A DNA stretch of 64,000 nt from Hyaloscypha bicolor E (taxonomy: Eukaryota; Ascomycota; Leotiomycetes; Helotiales; Hyaloscyphaceae). Shown piece by piece: positions 34,701 through 48,152 of the stretch. Both the position numbers and the translations under genes were made by a program. The notes under the pieces were generated by a model, which saw only the letters and a program-made list of their open reading frames with translations, made no database searches and was not told the DNA's origin. Numbering within the stretch: the stretch's first letter is position 1; the number at the start of each line of letters is the position of its first letter. The stretch covers positions 682,001 to 746,000 of the forward strand of contig NW_020194667.1 of the NCBI RefSeq assembly GCF_002865645.1. The letters are read 5' to 3'.

Positions 34701-36950
34701 AAATAGCTATAGCGGGTTCTAAAAGCCGTCTTTTACTTATATTCTTTATGAATTCTTACCTGATAATATATATTTTTAAGATCTAGCTTTATAAAGATCT
34801 TGGCTTCTTAGAGCCGGTTAAGGGTCTTATTAATAAGAGGAAATAAATACCGATTCTTAATTATAATTTAATTAAGTTTATAATAATTAATATAAAGATA
34901 TAGCTCTTTATTCTTCTTAGAAATAAAAAGGATAGGCGCTTCTATAGGGCTTTTACTAGGCCTTATCTAATATTTATAAAGTATATTCTGCAAATATAGA
35001 TATAATGCTTCTAGTTAGGTTTCTAATAGATTATATAAAGGCCTATACGGAACTATACCGTCTATATTAATAGAGTATTTAATACCGCTAAGATTAGAAA
35101 GTTCCGAAGCTTTATTAGGGTTAAAAACCTCTGAGAAGTCTTTATATTTATTATTCCAGAGGTAAATAGGTACCTTTAAGGCTCCTTTCCGGAAAGTATT
35201 AATTTGCTATATTAAAAACTTCTATTTAGTATTACTAGAACTATATAATAAAGTAGAGATCTAATAACTATTACAAATATATAAAGCCTACTATCTAGAA
35301 TAGTTATATTTGCCTTTAGTTAAGAATAAGACTTGAGGTACTAGCTTAGGATACCGGTTAAGCTTCTTACCAAACTCTTTCGGTATTAGAATCTTAATAT
35401 TATTAGGCTATATAGATATATATATCTATTATTTCTTAATATAGTCTATATATTATATAAGGGTTACTTTATAGAATTCTATACCGAAGATAAGGCTATA
35501 AGAGCTAATATTCTTATACCTATAGAACCGGAGCTTAAAAGAATACATTTCGCTATAATTATCTATAATAAATACCTTAAGATTATAGGCTTAATAGACC
35601 TTAAATCTATTCCTATAAAAGATTATAAATTCTTGGTTATATTTAGCTAAGGTAATAAAGCTCCGGCTTTAAGCCCAATTATTATTAAGGAAGTTATAAT
35701 CTAATCCGGTATTACCGAGTCCGCTCTATATCTCTAAAATATCTACTTCTGGCTATATTAATCTTACTTAAATAGTTATATAAAGTAATATACCTTTTTT
35801 ATTATAGCTAAAATTATTAATATTTAAGATTTGGCCTTTTCTTTTCCCTATTTCTTAGAAGGATCTCCTCTAAAGCGCTCCTCTATAGTAATAGTATTAA
35901 TCTGCTTCTATAGATACCTTAATTCTTTTATAGTTTTGGCCTTATTAGAGTTCTGCCGAGTCTATTTAATATACTTAGAATACTTTATACTTTCTGAGAA
36001 GTATTCTTTCTATCTATAAGTCTAATAAATTATATCTGAAGTAGAACTAGTACTTTATTAAGACCTTAAAGGGGCCGAAGTACTACCTGAGGGTTTCTTA
36101 TATAATTTTCGGAATTTATTCTTCCTTTTTTAATAGCCTTATAAATTAGAATTTGCTAAGTTAGAGTCTTTAGAGGCAGAGTTACCCTTACTAGATTTCC
36201 CCGTCTTTACTTTTCTTAATTTAGAATAAGTAGTATATTCTGCTTTCTAAGCTTTCTTAAGCTACTCGGAAATAGATACCGCCTTATTTCTTAAAAGAAT
36301 AGATATAAGTATCTAATAAGTCTTATAGTTAGATAAAGCAGTATTAAGAGTCCGGATCCGGTTTCTTTTAGGGTATGGATTCTAGTTAATTTCGAGACTA
36401 ATTATCCGAGTATATAACTTAGTAACTATCTTACTATTTTTCTAATAAAGATCTCGGAGTTCTTTAAAGGCATTTTATTAACGGATTTGAGGTACTTGAA
36501 GTATATTAGCTAAATAGATCTTAAATCGCTTCTAATAGACCTTATATAATAGTGGGCTTTGCTTTATTATAGCTTCCTAAGTATTATAAGGTTCGTCCCT
36601 AAAGGCACTTATAGCAGAGTTAACTCTAGAAGAGTATTTATTATAAGTCTAAGATTAGGTTCTAAAGACTATTTTCTAAAAGAATATAAATATCCTCTAT
36701 TTCTTAAGGGATTTTCTATAATATAAGTCAGGTATTTGGATCTTAAAAAGCTTCTCTCGGTCCAAATATATCTTTAGGATATTATATAGTAGCTTCTAAC
36801 GAATAGTATTAAGATTACTCTTAAAGCTTATTATATTAGGAAAGGGAGTGAGTTCTAACCCTATTTCAGGAAGTTTCCTGGTAGGAATTACTAAGGAAGA
36901 GAGAATGGACTTATAAATAGAGTTTCTATAAGATATAGTAAACTATAAGG
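31750..36950 (-). pseudogene. RIP-inactivated gag-pol of the Ty3/gypsy element
   Basis: Read right to left: gag-like coding about 36,950-36,000; reverse transcriptase with IYLDNIFIYS (the YLDD catalytic box with D-to-N) near 34,575-34,600 and then FLGFLIRIKDIYMNPE near 34,400-34,460; and RNase H. The integrase region follows near 32,500-33,000 (ISIDFIIGLP; IISDQEIVFTS; YHPQTDSQ-type block). A chromodomain-like segment (YLIK-KAQPKDYNT) lies near 31,930-31,975. RT/RNase H copies the RNA and integrase inserts the product; the chromodomain would direct integration to heterochromatin. Many TAG/TAA codons replace Trp and Gln. Confidence 0.85.
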
Positions 36951-37325
36951 TATTTCTAAGGGTACTCTTATATTACTTTAATTATAGGATACGCTAGTTA
37001 ATTGCATCTACTAATTCTTGCTTTTATTAGAGCGCTTTGACTTTAGTATATAAGCCTTATTTCGTAGCTTGAGCGGTAGTAACTTGGGCATTAATCTCGG
37101 TATCTTAATTATTGCCGGGATTATTTCCGTTATTATTACTGGCTCTCGGAGGCTCCTGAGGGGCCCCGTTAAAAGTATTAGACAAGCCTTCGCTATTACC
37201 CGTATTGGGATTAATCTGGTCAACTTCCTCTATAGGAATAGCTTTGGCGAGGGATTATATATTTCGCAGATTTCGAGATATAATTACTTATTGAACTATC
37301 TCCTTTAAGGGTAGAGAGATTAGCT

Positions 37326-37623
37326 TATAAGGTATTTATTAGTAGGTAATAAGATAATAGAATAAATTAGTATATTATGAAACTATAGTATTAAATTTAG
37401 TATAGAACTAATCTCTGTCCCTCCTATAAGGTCTAGGGAAGCCCCCTCTAAATAGGAGGCTCCGATGACATATATATAATTAGTAATTTATAAGCCTAAT
37501 ACTTATAATATAAATAGTAGTTAGTTGTGAAGTTAAAGGGCCTCCGATCTTTCTAATTAATACCTGCAATATCCGAGGTTCATTACATGCCCTTAAGTCA
37601 CGTGCGACCCTATACACATCACA
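37326..37623 (-). repeat. 5' LTR of the minus-strand Ty3/gypsy element
   Basis: 298 bp. Its right part (the LTR start in element orientation, about 37,560-37,623) is barely mutated, whereas the left part is RIP-mutated. The TATTC duplication follows directly. Confidence 0.92.
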
Positions 37624-37628
37624 TATTC

Positions 37629-38300
37629 CCTTAAGAGAAAGAGCTAGTTATAGCCTAGTGAGAGTTCTTGCCTTTAGTATTCCCAGATTAATTCAAACTA
37701 ATAATATTAATATCTTCTAAAAGAATAATATAGTAGCTTGGGAGCTTAGTAAATAGGCTCTTTAGCCTAGCTTTATTAGTAGCAGAAAGATTAAGAATAT
37801 AAATATCCAAACTAAAATACCTAGTAATAGACTTACTTAAACTTGATTTTCTAGTTCCCGGAAAACTATATAGTAGGTAGCCCATTTAGTATAGAATCCC
37901 GCGGTTGAAATACTATTTTCGAGATATTAGGTTAAGGAAGTCCCTAATATATTTTAGTAGCTCCCTTTTCTTACTTTTATTAAGAATAACTATCTTAATA
38001 TATCTTTTATCTATTACTTTAGACCTTGCCCAGATATTATCTTAGTACTTATAAATACAGGTTTTATCCTAAATAAGCTTAGTATACTCGGTATTATACT
38101 TAGAGAGTAGTTCCCTAAAAATTTATAAAGATCTACTAAAGTAAGAAATAGAGACCTTTTCTTAATTACTGAATTCCCTAGCTTAATATTAATATCGGAA
38201 TACGAGTAAATAGCCCTTATACCACATAAAAAAACATTTATTCTAGGGTATATAATATAAAGTCTTTTTATTTATATCTCTATTATTAGAATAATTATTT
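37629..38300 (-). pseudogene. BCS1-like AAA ATPase, 5' part
   Basis: BCS1 is a AAA ATPase of the inner mitochondrial membrane; fungi also carry many BCS1-like paralogues in accessory regions. At 37,688-37,885 the minus strand is open and reads GYLLYSFPGTRKSSLSKSI, the Walker A region GPPGTGKSS with RIP substitutions. It continues SLDIYILNLSATNKARLKSLF and LLEDIN, the Walker B. Upstream to about 38,300 lies the diverged N-terminal domain. The 3' part continues at 29,789 across the retroelement. The Walker A glycine/lysine context is altered, so even the intact frame would probably be dead. Confidence 0.75.
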
Positions 38301-40420
38301 CTCGAGTAGTTTAAAGAGGCCAACTCGGTAATAGTAAGCAAGAAGCGAGTATTTTTAGTAAAGCTCTAAGAAAATATTCATATTATAACTATATTATATA
38401 CCTTATTACGAAATCGCAGATAAATAGTTAAAGCTACTAATTATTAGAAAGTAAGGTCTCATTTAAATAAAAGGAGTTCTTATTATAATAAGTCTTAAGT
38501 AATTTTTATAAGAACTTGCAAATATATCTATAACTAAATATAATTAACTCAAAGAAATATAGTAAAGAAATATAGATATTTAAGTTAATAGTAAGATACC
38601 TTTAGATAGCGGCAGACATATAAGTAAAGCCTGGAAATAAGAAGTCTAGAATTGAGGCTTAAGTATCCGAGATAGATTAAATTAGTAAGGAAATATTCTC
38701 AAGATATTCTGCTATTTTCTTATTCTATAAAAATAGTAATAAGATATTTTCAGACAAATAATAGATTGCTTTATATATATAATAAATAAGATATATACTA
38801 GATAAGAAGATTTAGAAAAGTTATTAAAGAAGTAAATACTAAGAATATAAAGGGTAATAATATAAAAACTTTAAAGAAGTTATACTATTATATATTCGTC
38901 TATAATAATATCCAGACTTCTAATAAAGGAAGCCAATTACTCTCGGATATACTTATAGCTTATAGATATAATATAGTATATTAGCGCCTTAATAATTAAG
39001 ATAGCTTCGCTAATTCTCTATATAGTAATATAAGAAAAGCAAGATTATTATTAGAGGAAAAGTTCATAATATATTAATTCTAGTAATTCTCAAAAATAGA
39101 ATATCTCTATATAATATTCTCTCTATTATTTGTACTTCTAATTAGTTAAGGTAATACTATAAAGTATTAAAGCTTATATATAGATCCTTATTCCCGAGGC
39201 GGCTAGCGGCCCATAATTAAGGTATAATATATGCCCCTAGATAATTATAATAGCTTTATTAGTTCTATTATATAAATAATATAAGGAGAAGTAATATATT
39301 AAAGTAAAGTATTAATAAAGTTTTATTAATATCTTTTATAGCTTATAAGCAGAACCCTGGGTTCTATTAATTTAACCTCTCTCTATATAATACCTTTATA
39401 TAAATAATATAGAGAAAAGTATATATCTATAAAATAATATAGGAAAATATTAGTGGAATATTAATTTACTATATAGTAGTACCTATATAGGCTATAGCTA
39501 TAGCTAGAGAAAGAGTTTATAATATTATTAATTTATTTATTATCTAATATAGAATGTCTCTATATAGTACCTTTTTAATTCCCGCTCATAAAATAATTAA
39601 AGTATAGTATTTAGATAAAATATAAAGTAATATATTAAATAGAGATATATTACTAATATTCTTTTATTCTATAAATTATTTTAATTAGTTCTAGTATATT
39701 AATATAAAGTTTCGCTAAATTATAGAGATAGACTAGGGTATTAGGCTAATTAGTAAATATAGTTTCTATACTTATTAATAGAGGAATTATAAGTTATATT
39801 ATTATAAGATATAGAGGATATTATAAGTTATAGTCCCTATTAATAAAGGAATTACAAGTTATAGTAGCTATAAAGATATAGAGAATATTATAAGTTATAG
39901 TTCCTATTAATAAAGGAATTACAAGTTATAGTAGCTAAAAACAGGGTTATTACCTAAAAGAATAACTAGTTCGTACTTTTAGCGAGCCCTATATAGCTTC
40001 CCTAGACCTTTTATATTGCGTTCTTCCCTTTTATAATCTCAAATAATATAGCCTTCTCTCGTCTTACTAGGCTTTATAATATACCCTATTATAAATACTA
40101 CTAAAGAAGTAAAATAGAACTAATAATTTACTAAATAAAGATTAGTTAGTAACTAGTAGTATATTTCTTATTAGCTAATATAGCTACCTAAAACAAACTA
40201 GTATTTAGCCTAGCCCATAAGGTTAAATACTAAAGAATTAGTTATTATAAGATAGTAATTAAAATAATTATGCCTTAATTCTTTACAAGTAATAGTATTT
40301 TAAAACCTTCTTATATCTAACTTTATCTGTCTTTATATAATTATTAGAAATCTTTAGTAAGTATACTTAATTATATTAATTATTATTTCCTAATAGAAAT
40401 AGAATATAAAAGTTTATAAA
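38300..40420. other. RIP-mutated DNA without a recognised gene
   Basis: The stretch is AT-rich and TpA-rich. It contains a short tandem repeat at 39,770-39,940 (separate entry). No peptide could be assigned. Confidence 0.45.
39770..39940 (+). repeat. 67-bp direct repeat, two to three copies
   Basis: GATATAGAGGATATTATAAG starts at 39,808 and recurs with one change at 39,875. The units contain ATTACAAGTTATAGT. A related pair of units recurs at about 41,865-41,945, so the kinase-like remnant lies between copies. Confidence 0.7.
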
Positions 40421-41250
40421 TAAAATAAGGCATTTATTAAAGAGTATAAAGATCTTATATTTTCCTATACTAAGATTATACTTAGAGAGGGCAACTAATA
40501 TTACTATATAATTACTAGTTATTATTACCCCTCTACTTCCGAAGTTAATTTACTTAAACTTGACCTTATCCCGATTCTATCTTCGCAAATCTGGCTACTA
40601 TTTCTAATATAATTCGCACGAGCGCCTAAGCTATTATCTTAGAACTATTATATAAAGTAATCTAGTCTACTATATTATAGTAATACTAAGGCCTTTACTA
40701 AACTAAGTAGTTTCCTATTAAATAAGGCTAAAGTCTGCGAGATTCTAAAGGCATTTCCGCACCCTAATATTACTTAATATCTTGGATATATAGTTAAGAA
40801 TAATAAAATAATAGGCCTTTATTTTATTAAGTATAGCATGAATTTATTAGAAAAAGTAACTAAGGACTCTCGCCCTTTTAATATAGACTTCTTTTTACGG
40901 GGTATTTAGAAGGGTATTTAGTATCTTTATAGTTTAGATCTCATTTATTATAATTTTAACCCGACTAATATCCTAATAAATAGAAATACTCCGGTTATTA
41001 GGGACTTTAATTCTTATTAATATAAAGGAAAGAAATTAGGTTTTAAGGCTAGAACTAGAGGCTAAACAAGTAAGGATTTCAAGTTTATAAGGCCCGAGAA
41101 TAATAAATATAGGCTATTAAAGATTTGAGATTTTCTATTTCAATTTTATAAGATATAAATTATTAAATAAGATTCTTTATTTTAAGTAAAAAATACTAAA
41201 AAGCTATTAGAATTTCCTATCTAAGCTATTCTAAGGAATATAGCTAAACT
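40420..41250 (+). pseudogene. RIP-inactivated protein kinase-like gene
   Basis: From about 40,740 the + strand reads CEILKAFPHPNIT-YLG, a C-helix/beta4 block of protein kinases. KNNRIIGLYFIKYSMNLLEKV follows as the hinge, then a helix and YSLDLIYYNFNPTNILI near 40,935-40,975. The last corresponds to the catalytic loop (H-N-D-x-N-P-x-N form), with His and Asp changed to Tyr and Asn by RIP. PVIRDFNS near 41,000 replaces the DFG/DFD box. This matches short Ser/Thr kinase-like proteins common in ascomycete accessory DNA. Loss of the catalytic Asp means no activity. A similar gene lies on the minus strand at about 52,150-53,050. Confidence 0.65.
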
Positions 41251-42649
41251 AATTTTAGAGACTAATATCCTAATTATATCCGGCCAAATACTCTTTATAT
41301 TATTACCTAAGTTTATAGTTCGGGATAAATCTAATACTTATTAATATTTTTCTATAAGGCAAATTACTATACTTACCTATTCTACTATTACTAAGCTAGG
41401 AGAGATATATAACTAGACGAATATTTGCAAGTTATTAATTTATAGTTACGTTCCTTATATATATATCTGGATTTATTAGTGCGGGTATTTATTTTAAAAT
41501 TATAAGTATTTACTAGTTTCTTAATTTTAATAAAAGCTATTCTAATAATAGGGTTAGTAGTATATAATAATACGAATATAATAAGTGCATATACTTTCCA
41601 AAGAATTAGTATTTTTATATTTTATAGCGGAAATTTTTTATATATATATTTTATGTATTTTAAAGTTAGAATAGAATTCTTTAATTTTAGTAAACTACTC
41701 TAGATTTATACCTATAAAGGATTACTAATTACTATACTAATTCAGGAGCTTTAGTTTACTAGACTATTTCAGGATATAACTATAGATATTAAGTAGCTTG
41801 CGAGAATATAGGCAGAAACTATATATTATTTATATATGCGCCTTACTAATATTAAGATAGAAAATATTATAAGTTATAGTCCCTATTTATAGAAATCAGG
41901 AATTGTAGTAATATAAATATTACAAGTTATAATCCCTACTATTTATAAATAAGGCTAAAGCCTTAAGAATAACTTACTAAATTTAATAGATAGACTAATA
42001 AGATAACCCTAATAGGTATAATAGCTATCTAAACTATTAAATTTAGATAATAAAAGAGGATCCGCAAATAAATAAGAATATATAATAAATAAATAAAAAA
42101 GCCTAATAAAGTAATATAAAGAAATAAGTAACCTTACTAGTTCTGGAATTTAATCTAACTAAGCAAATGGCCTATAGCTACTAGAGCGGCCAGCTATTAA
42201 TAATCTGCTTTAGCTTAGTTACCTAATATATTAAATTAAAAACTAATAACCTTATAAGAAAATATAGTTAAGTTCTTATATTCTTTAAGTACCTCTGTAT
42301 TTTAATATATAACCAGACTATTAGCGCCTATAGTATCTATAATATATACTATAAAGGCCGCGAAAGAGACTCTTTTTAAGTAAGGCTTCTTAAACTAGAA
42401 GAATCTAGTAATAGAAAATAGTATTATAGAAGTAGAGAAAAGAGGCTTCGAGTTTTTATTAGAGTATAGCCTGGAATTTTATAAATAATATGTTCTTAGT
42501 ATAATAAGTATAATAAAAACATTTATAATATCTATCTAATGCTTTTTAATGTGTCTTATCTATTATAGAATTCTTCTTTAGTAATGAGACCTATATTCTC
42601 GTATATTACCTGAGATATATAAAATACCTAGGCTATATCTTATACTTTA
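41250..42649. other. RIP-mutated DNA, no recognised gene
   Basis: AT-rich. It includes units at 41,865-41,945 related to the 39.8 kb repeat. The sequence ends at GAAAA (42,650-42,654), the left target duplication of the next Ty3/gypsy element. Confidence 0.45.
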
Positions 42650-42654
42650 GAAAA

Positions 42655-42911
42655 TATTACGAGCAAGCATCTGTTACTATATAATTACGGTTCTTACGGA
42701 CCGCCCGTAAGGGGATTAGCCTCAAATACGACCCGTATCAGGTCTGTAGTTATAACTCCGCCCTTATAGCGTCAAGTGCTCCTCTTCTCCTTTCCTTCTT
42801 AGCTTTAGATCTTTAATAGAACTGCCTCTTACTCTCCTAATTATCCGCTATACCTATATATGCTATAGGTAAGAGTAATTACCAGGGGGCTAGCAGATTG
42901 AGTTCGTTATA
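42655..42911 (+). repeat. 5' LTR of the second Ty3/gypsy element (RIP-mutated)
   Basis: 257 bp, colinear with the 3' LTR. Differences are mainly C-to-T and G-to-A (for example CACGTGATT has become TATATAATT). Confidence 0.9.
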
Positions 42912-43079
42912 TTATCTAAAGCTCCTAATAATTACCGCTTCTGGGAAGGAATAGAATATCCACTATACGAGAAGTAACTACTGGAATTTACGGATTATAT
43001 AGACCGTCCGCAAATGTCCGCGGCGCCTTATATAGCCCCGAATACCCGTAACCGTATCCGCGATCCAGAGTAGAGTATT

Positions 43080-46000
43080 CAGACTACCTTCTCTGGGACC
43101 CAGATTATTGAATTAATCGAAACCATATCGGCAATCCAGCCTATAGAGGCCGAGCAACTCGCTATGGCCCGTGAATAGGTCCGTTAACTGCAGGAATAGT
43201 TAGACCAGACTATTACTGCTTTCCTATATAGTACCCCGTCTGCTAGTAATAACGGCCGCTTATTTATAGTTAAGCTCAAAGATCCAGAGCCACTTACGAA
43301 TAGCGCCTTTCCCTCTTTTGAGAACTAGCGGATCCAGATTAAGGACAAGTTCCTTATTAATAGTTATATATTCGACTCTAAATAGGCCAAGATAGCCTAT
43401 ATCTTTAACTATATAGCAGATATTGCCCAGAAATACCTTGTATCCCGTTACTAGAAGGGCCCGGAGCCTTTTATAACCGCTACTGAGATAGTTATATACC
43501 TTGCGGAGATCCTGGAGAATCCGTTTAAAGTATAAAATGCCCGTATTAACTTCCGTAAGCTCTCTATAAAAGAAGACGAGTTCTTTTCAGACTTTTATAC
43601 TCGCTTCCTTTACCTTACAGATATAGGAAAGATTTTTATAGATGACTTATAGCCCGATCTATATAATAAGCTTATACCTAGCCTCTAGTAATCTATATTA
43701 CTTTTCCTAGATACTCTCTTGACTAGTAAAATACTTGCCTATAAGTACTTACTAGTTAATAAGAACTTATAGAGACTATAATAGTACTATAGTATATTAC
43801 GGGCCGCAAGAACTATTACTCTAAAGTCCGTAATAACCTTTATAAACCCGTACTAGACTATTACCTTCTCGTTTACCCCTACCGCTATTAGAGCGACTTC
43901 TCTAAAGCCCGTTATAAAGCCTTATGGACCTTCTCGGGAGTTAACTCCTATCTATAAAGATCCGGAAGATGCCTGCTTCCGTTATAAGTAGCTAGGTTAC
44001 TTTGCAAAGAACTGCCCGGAGCCTTCTAGGATCCATATAGATATTAAAGAGCTTATATAGTCTGAGACTAATTCCGGCTCTAATTCGGAAAAAAACTAAG
44101 TCTAGAGAAAGTCTCTCTTCTAGGCTTGCTTTACCAAGAACCTGGCCAGCTAGCTATTAATCTCAGTTAGCTACTTAGAGGAAGATAGTTTATAGTCTCT
44201 TATAATCTAGTTTTTAATAGATACGGATTCAAAATCTCTACTCTTACTAATACCGGAGTAAATAGCTATATACTAATTAGTACAAAATTAGCCTAGTAGC
44301 TTTCCTATTTCTTTTCTTTACTTATTCTTATTTTCTCTATTTCTATTATAGTTTATGGCTTTAATAGATAGAGCTACTAGTCCGCAAATTAATATATAGT
44401 TTTATATTTATATATTAATGGCTATAAATAGTATAATATCCCTATAGTTCTTCTAAATACTAGCTACTAAAACCTTATTCTAGATTATATATAGTTCGAT
44501 TATCTTAATATATAGCTCAATCCCTGTCTATGGAAGCTAGTATAGCTAGCTAATACCCCTAAGTTCCCGGACCTTATTAAGTTCTGCCTTATTAATCCGG
44601 AGCTTTTATAGTTAAGATCTATAGATCCAAACTACTAAACGAATATAGACTATTATAATTAGGCTATAGATAAGTAGCCCTAAAAGCCAACGGACCTGCT
44701 ATTATCTATAAGCCTTATTAACTACTTACTAACTTCCTAAGTCCTAAAAAGAAAACCCACCTATATTTCTAGTATATAAAGTAGCGAGTATTAGGACCGC
44801 CAGAATAATCTATAGGCTATAAACTAAGTACTTGCGGGTGTTTAGACCTGCAAGCCGTCTATATAATAACTAAGGCATATAAGGCTAGACCTACTATCTA
44901 TTAATATTATAGCTATTAGAGCTGCGGGCTACCGGTAAAATCTTTAAGATATTAAGTTAATTACCTTTAGTATCTTCCTTTATAAGATTAACTATTTAAT
45001 TAAAAAGAAACTTGCGAACTAGAAAGACGACTTATAAATCTAAGAGAATCTTCTAGAGGCTTACTAGAACCTTGCAAACGTCTTCTCTAAGGCTATATTA
45101 GATGCACTTCCGCTCTGGCATCTATATAACTATAAGATCCAGCTTACGGATAAGAATATAAATAGTCTATTATATAGCCCCCTCTGTTACTAGTTTGCGG
45201 ATAAGCTTAGGGCCGTAAAATAATACCTAGTCAAGAACTTATATAAAGGCTTTATTAAGGCTAGCTAAGCGCCCTTTACTATACCTATTCTCTTTATTAA
45301 GAAGTCTAACGAATTATTACGGTTCTATATTAACTACCGAAAACTTAATAATCTGACCTATAAGAATTAGTACCTACTTCTATTAATTAAGGAAATCTTG
45401 GTATAGCTAGGCAAAGCTAGAATCTTTATAAAGCTTAATATTAGGCAGGTATTTTACCGGATTAGAGTCGACCCGGACTTTAAGGAACTAATAACCTTCT
45501 GGACCCGCTATAAAGTATATAAATATAAAGTTATGTCTTTTAAATTAACTAATAGACCTGCTACCTACTAGCGGTTTATAAATAATATCCTATTTAATTA
45601 CTTAGACGACTTCTATATAGTTTACTTAGATAATATCCTTATTTACTTAGAGAATAAGCTTAATTACTAGAAGTATATCCGTAAAGTTCTTTTATGGCTT
45701 CGTAAAGCAGGCTTATAGGCTAATATTAAGAAATCCGAGTTTAATATTATCTATATAAAGTACCTGGGCTTCTATATTAGTACGGATAATATTAAGGTTA
45801 ATTCGGAAAAGACAGAAACTATTCGTAACTAGGAATATTCTATAATAATTTATAGTATTTAATTCTTCCTTAGCTTTTATAACTTTTATTAGAAGTTTAT
45901 CCTTAATTATAAATGAGTCGCTCGCCTATTAATAGCTCTTATCCGTAAAAATATTTCTTTCCAGTGGACCCCTAGCTATTAATAGGCCTTCTTAGTACTT

Positions 46001-48140
46001 AAGAATTACCTAGTTAATGTTTTTTTACTTATTTACTTTAATCCGTAATATAAATTAATAATAGAGACTAACGCTTCAGATAGAGTTCTTAAAGGTATTC
46101 TCTTATAATTCTAGCCTAGTAAGAAGTAATACCTAGTAGCCTATTACTTTAAGACTATAATTTCTATAGAGATTAATTACCCTATTTATAATAAGGAGAT
46201 ACTAGCTATTATATAAGCCTTAAAGGCCTAAAGGCCCGAGCTAGAAGGCTTCCTAATAAGGATACAGATCATTTCGGACTATAAGGCCCTAGAGTACTTT
46301 ATAATAACTAAGGCCCTATCCGGCAGACAAGTATATTAGGTCAAAACGCTTTTATAATTTAACTTTATACTTATCTATAAGCCAGGTAGCTAGAACCGGG
46401 CAGACCCCCTTACCTATAGAGACCAGAAAATAGATAGCCAGATAGTCATAAAAATCTCTACTTATATATAAATTCTTCTATAGCCTAAGAACCTTAATCC
46501 GCGGATTATTACGGACTTAGATTTGGACCTGATTATAGACTTGGTATCTATAAGTATAGTAAAAGAAGCCTATAACCTAATTAATAATATCTTATAAGCT
46601 AACCGGACGAGTATAGAGTTAGAACTACTCCGGTAAAGGGCTATAAATGAGGATCCGGGCTAGATAGTCTATAATAGTTTATTTCTCTTTAAGGATTACC
46701 TAGTAATACCTAATAATAATAACCTCAAGGTGCACTTACTTAGTAAAGTATATAATCAAGTCTCAGTTACCTACTCAGAATAGTCTAAGACCCTAAAGCT
46801 AGTCTATAACCGCTACTACTAGCCCTATCTCCGTACGGATATTAAATGCTTTATCCGTAACTACCAGACTTGCCGCCGCTTATATACCCCAAGGAACCGC
46901 CCTCTGGGCTTACTTAACCTCCTCCTAATCCCTAACTATTCTTAGTAATATATCTCGGTAGATTTCAAGAAGTTCCCACCTACTAAGTCTGGGTATAATA
47001 TACTTATTATCTTTGTCTATTACTTAGGTAAGAGATTAATCTCTATCCTATATTATAAGAATATAGATATAAAAGAAATTATACGGATTTATCTTAACTA
47101 TATCTGGCGTTATTACGGACCGGCAAAGACTATTATATCTGACTATAGTCCGTAATTCGTTTTAGAGTTCTGGAAGAAGTTTAATCGGATCCTAGGGACC
47201 AAGATTAAGCTATCTATAGCAGGTTACGCTCAGACTAATAGATAAATAGAGAATATAAACCAGTGGATTAACTAGTACTTCCGTCCGTTTATGAACTACT
47301 ATTAAGATAACTAGTTCGAGTTAATGCCAATTATAGACTATACCTAGGCTATACTCCCTTAGGACTCTATTACTCTCCCGCCAATATAGATCGAGCTAGG
47401 CTATATCCCTCGTATGAGCTTTAACTAGTCTTGTCCTAATACGGACGAGCCCGTAAGCATCCGTAAATAAATATTACGGGATAAAGCAGTCGACTTTACT
47501 AAGCGGATATATGGCGCCTGGAAATTCGCCCGTTAAGGGATCTAGTATGCCCAGGAGATCTAGCGGATATAAGCAAATAAGTACCGCCGTCCTATAGACT
47601 TCCAGGTAGGCAATAAGGTATACGTCTCGACCAAGACGTGAAATATGAACCGACCGAGCCGCAAGCTAGACCAGCAGATAGCAGGCCTATATACTATCCT
47701 AGAGTAAGTAGGGAATGCTTTCCGGATTAACTTACCGCTATTAATCAAGATCTACCCAGTAATCTCAACTAATAAGCTCCGTAAAGCCGCTAATGACCCG
47801 TTACCAGGCCAGCTCCAGGAACCAGGACTGCCTATAGTAATTAACGGACAAGATAAGTGGGATATGGAAGAAGTACTAGCCTCCCGGGGCTATTACGGCA
47901 AGCTATAGTATCGGGTCAAATGGGCAAATAGTAAACCAGACCTAGCCTGGTATCGCGTATCTGACTTTATAGGCTATCCGCATAAGCTAAAGAAGTTCCA
48001 CGACAAGAACCCAGCATTACCGGGGCCCCTACGTTATCTTACAGACTAGTTGCGAAGCTGGGAGGACGGTACGGACGAGCCGGAATACTATAATGACGAG
48101 GACAAGCTGCTACAGAGCTCGCGGACGAGCTCTACTTGAA
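43080..48140 (+). pseudogene. RIP-inactivated gag-pol of the second Ty3/gypsy element
   Basis: Gag lies at about 43,080-44,100 and ends in a zinc knuckle near 43,975-44,020 (CFRYK--GYFAKNC, with one Cys and the His changed to Tyr). Reverse transcriptase is near 45,300-45,800: VYLDNILIYLENK at about 45,612-45,650 (YLDD with D-to-N), then YLGFYIS. RNase H follows near 46,020-46,250. The integrase zinc region has NYQTCRR near 46,860, the catalytic core YISVDFKKFPP near 46,950, and IISDYSP near 47,135. The last part, YRVKWANSKPDLAWY (about 47,910-47,955) to 48,138, resembles a chromodomain-type tail. That part is nearly free of RIP and open in frame. The whole frame is interrupted by many TAG/TAA codons upstream of about 47,500. 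Confidence 0.87.
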
Positions 48141-48152
48141 GGGGGGGGGTAA

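Larger units (their letters stand above)
29795..37623 (-). mobile_element. Full-length Ty3/gypsy (chromovirus-type) retrotransposon
   Basis: Two 298-bp LTRs (29,795-30,092 and 37,326-37,623) flank 7.2 kb. The 5-bp duplication TATTC lies outside (29,790-29,794 and 37,624-37,628). The element is on the minus strand: a purine-rich tract complementary to 30,098-30,112 sits next to the left, 3' LTR. Order from right to left is gag-like, protease region, reverse transcriptase, integrase and a chromodomain-like end. Everything is RIP-mutated. It inserted into a BCS1-like ATPase gene. A third LTR of the same family stands alone at 10,087-10,384. Confidence 0.92.

Noticed and set aside
47560..47748. 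62-codon minus-strand frame
   Set aside because: It lies antisense within the integrase region of the + strand gypsy element.
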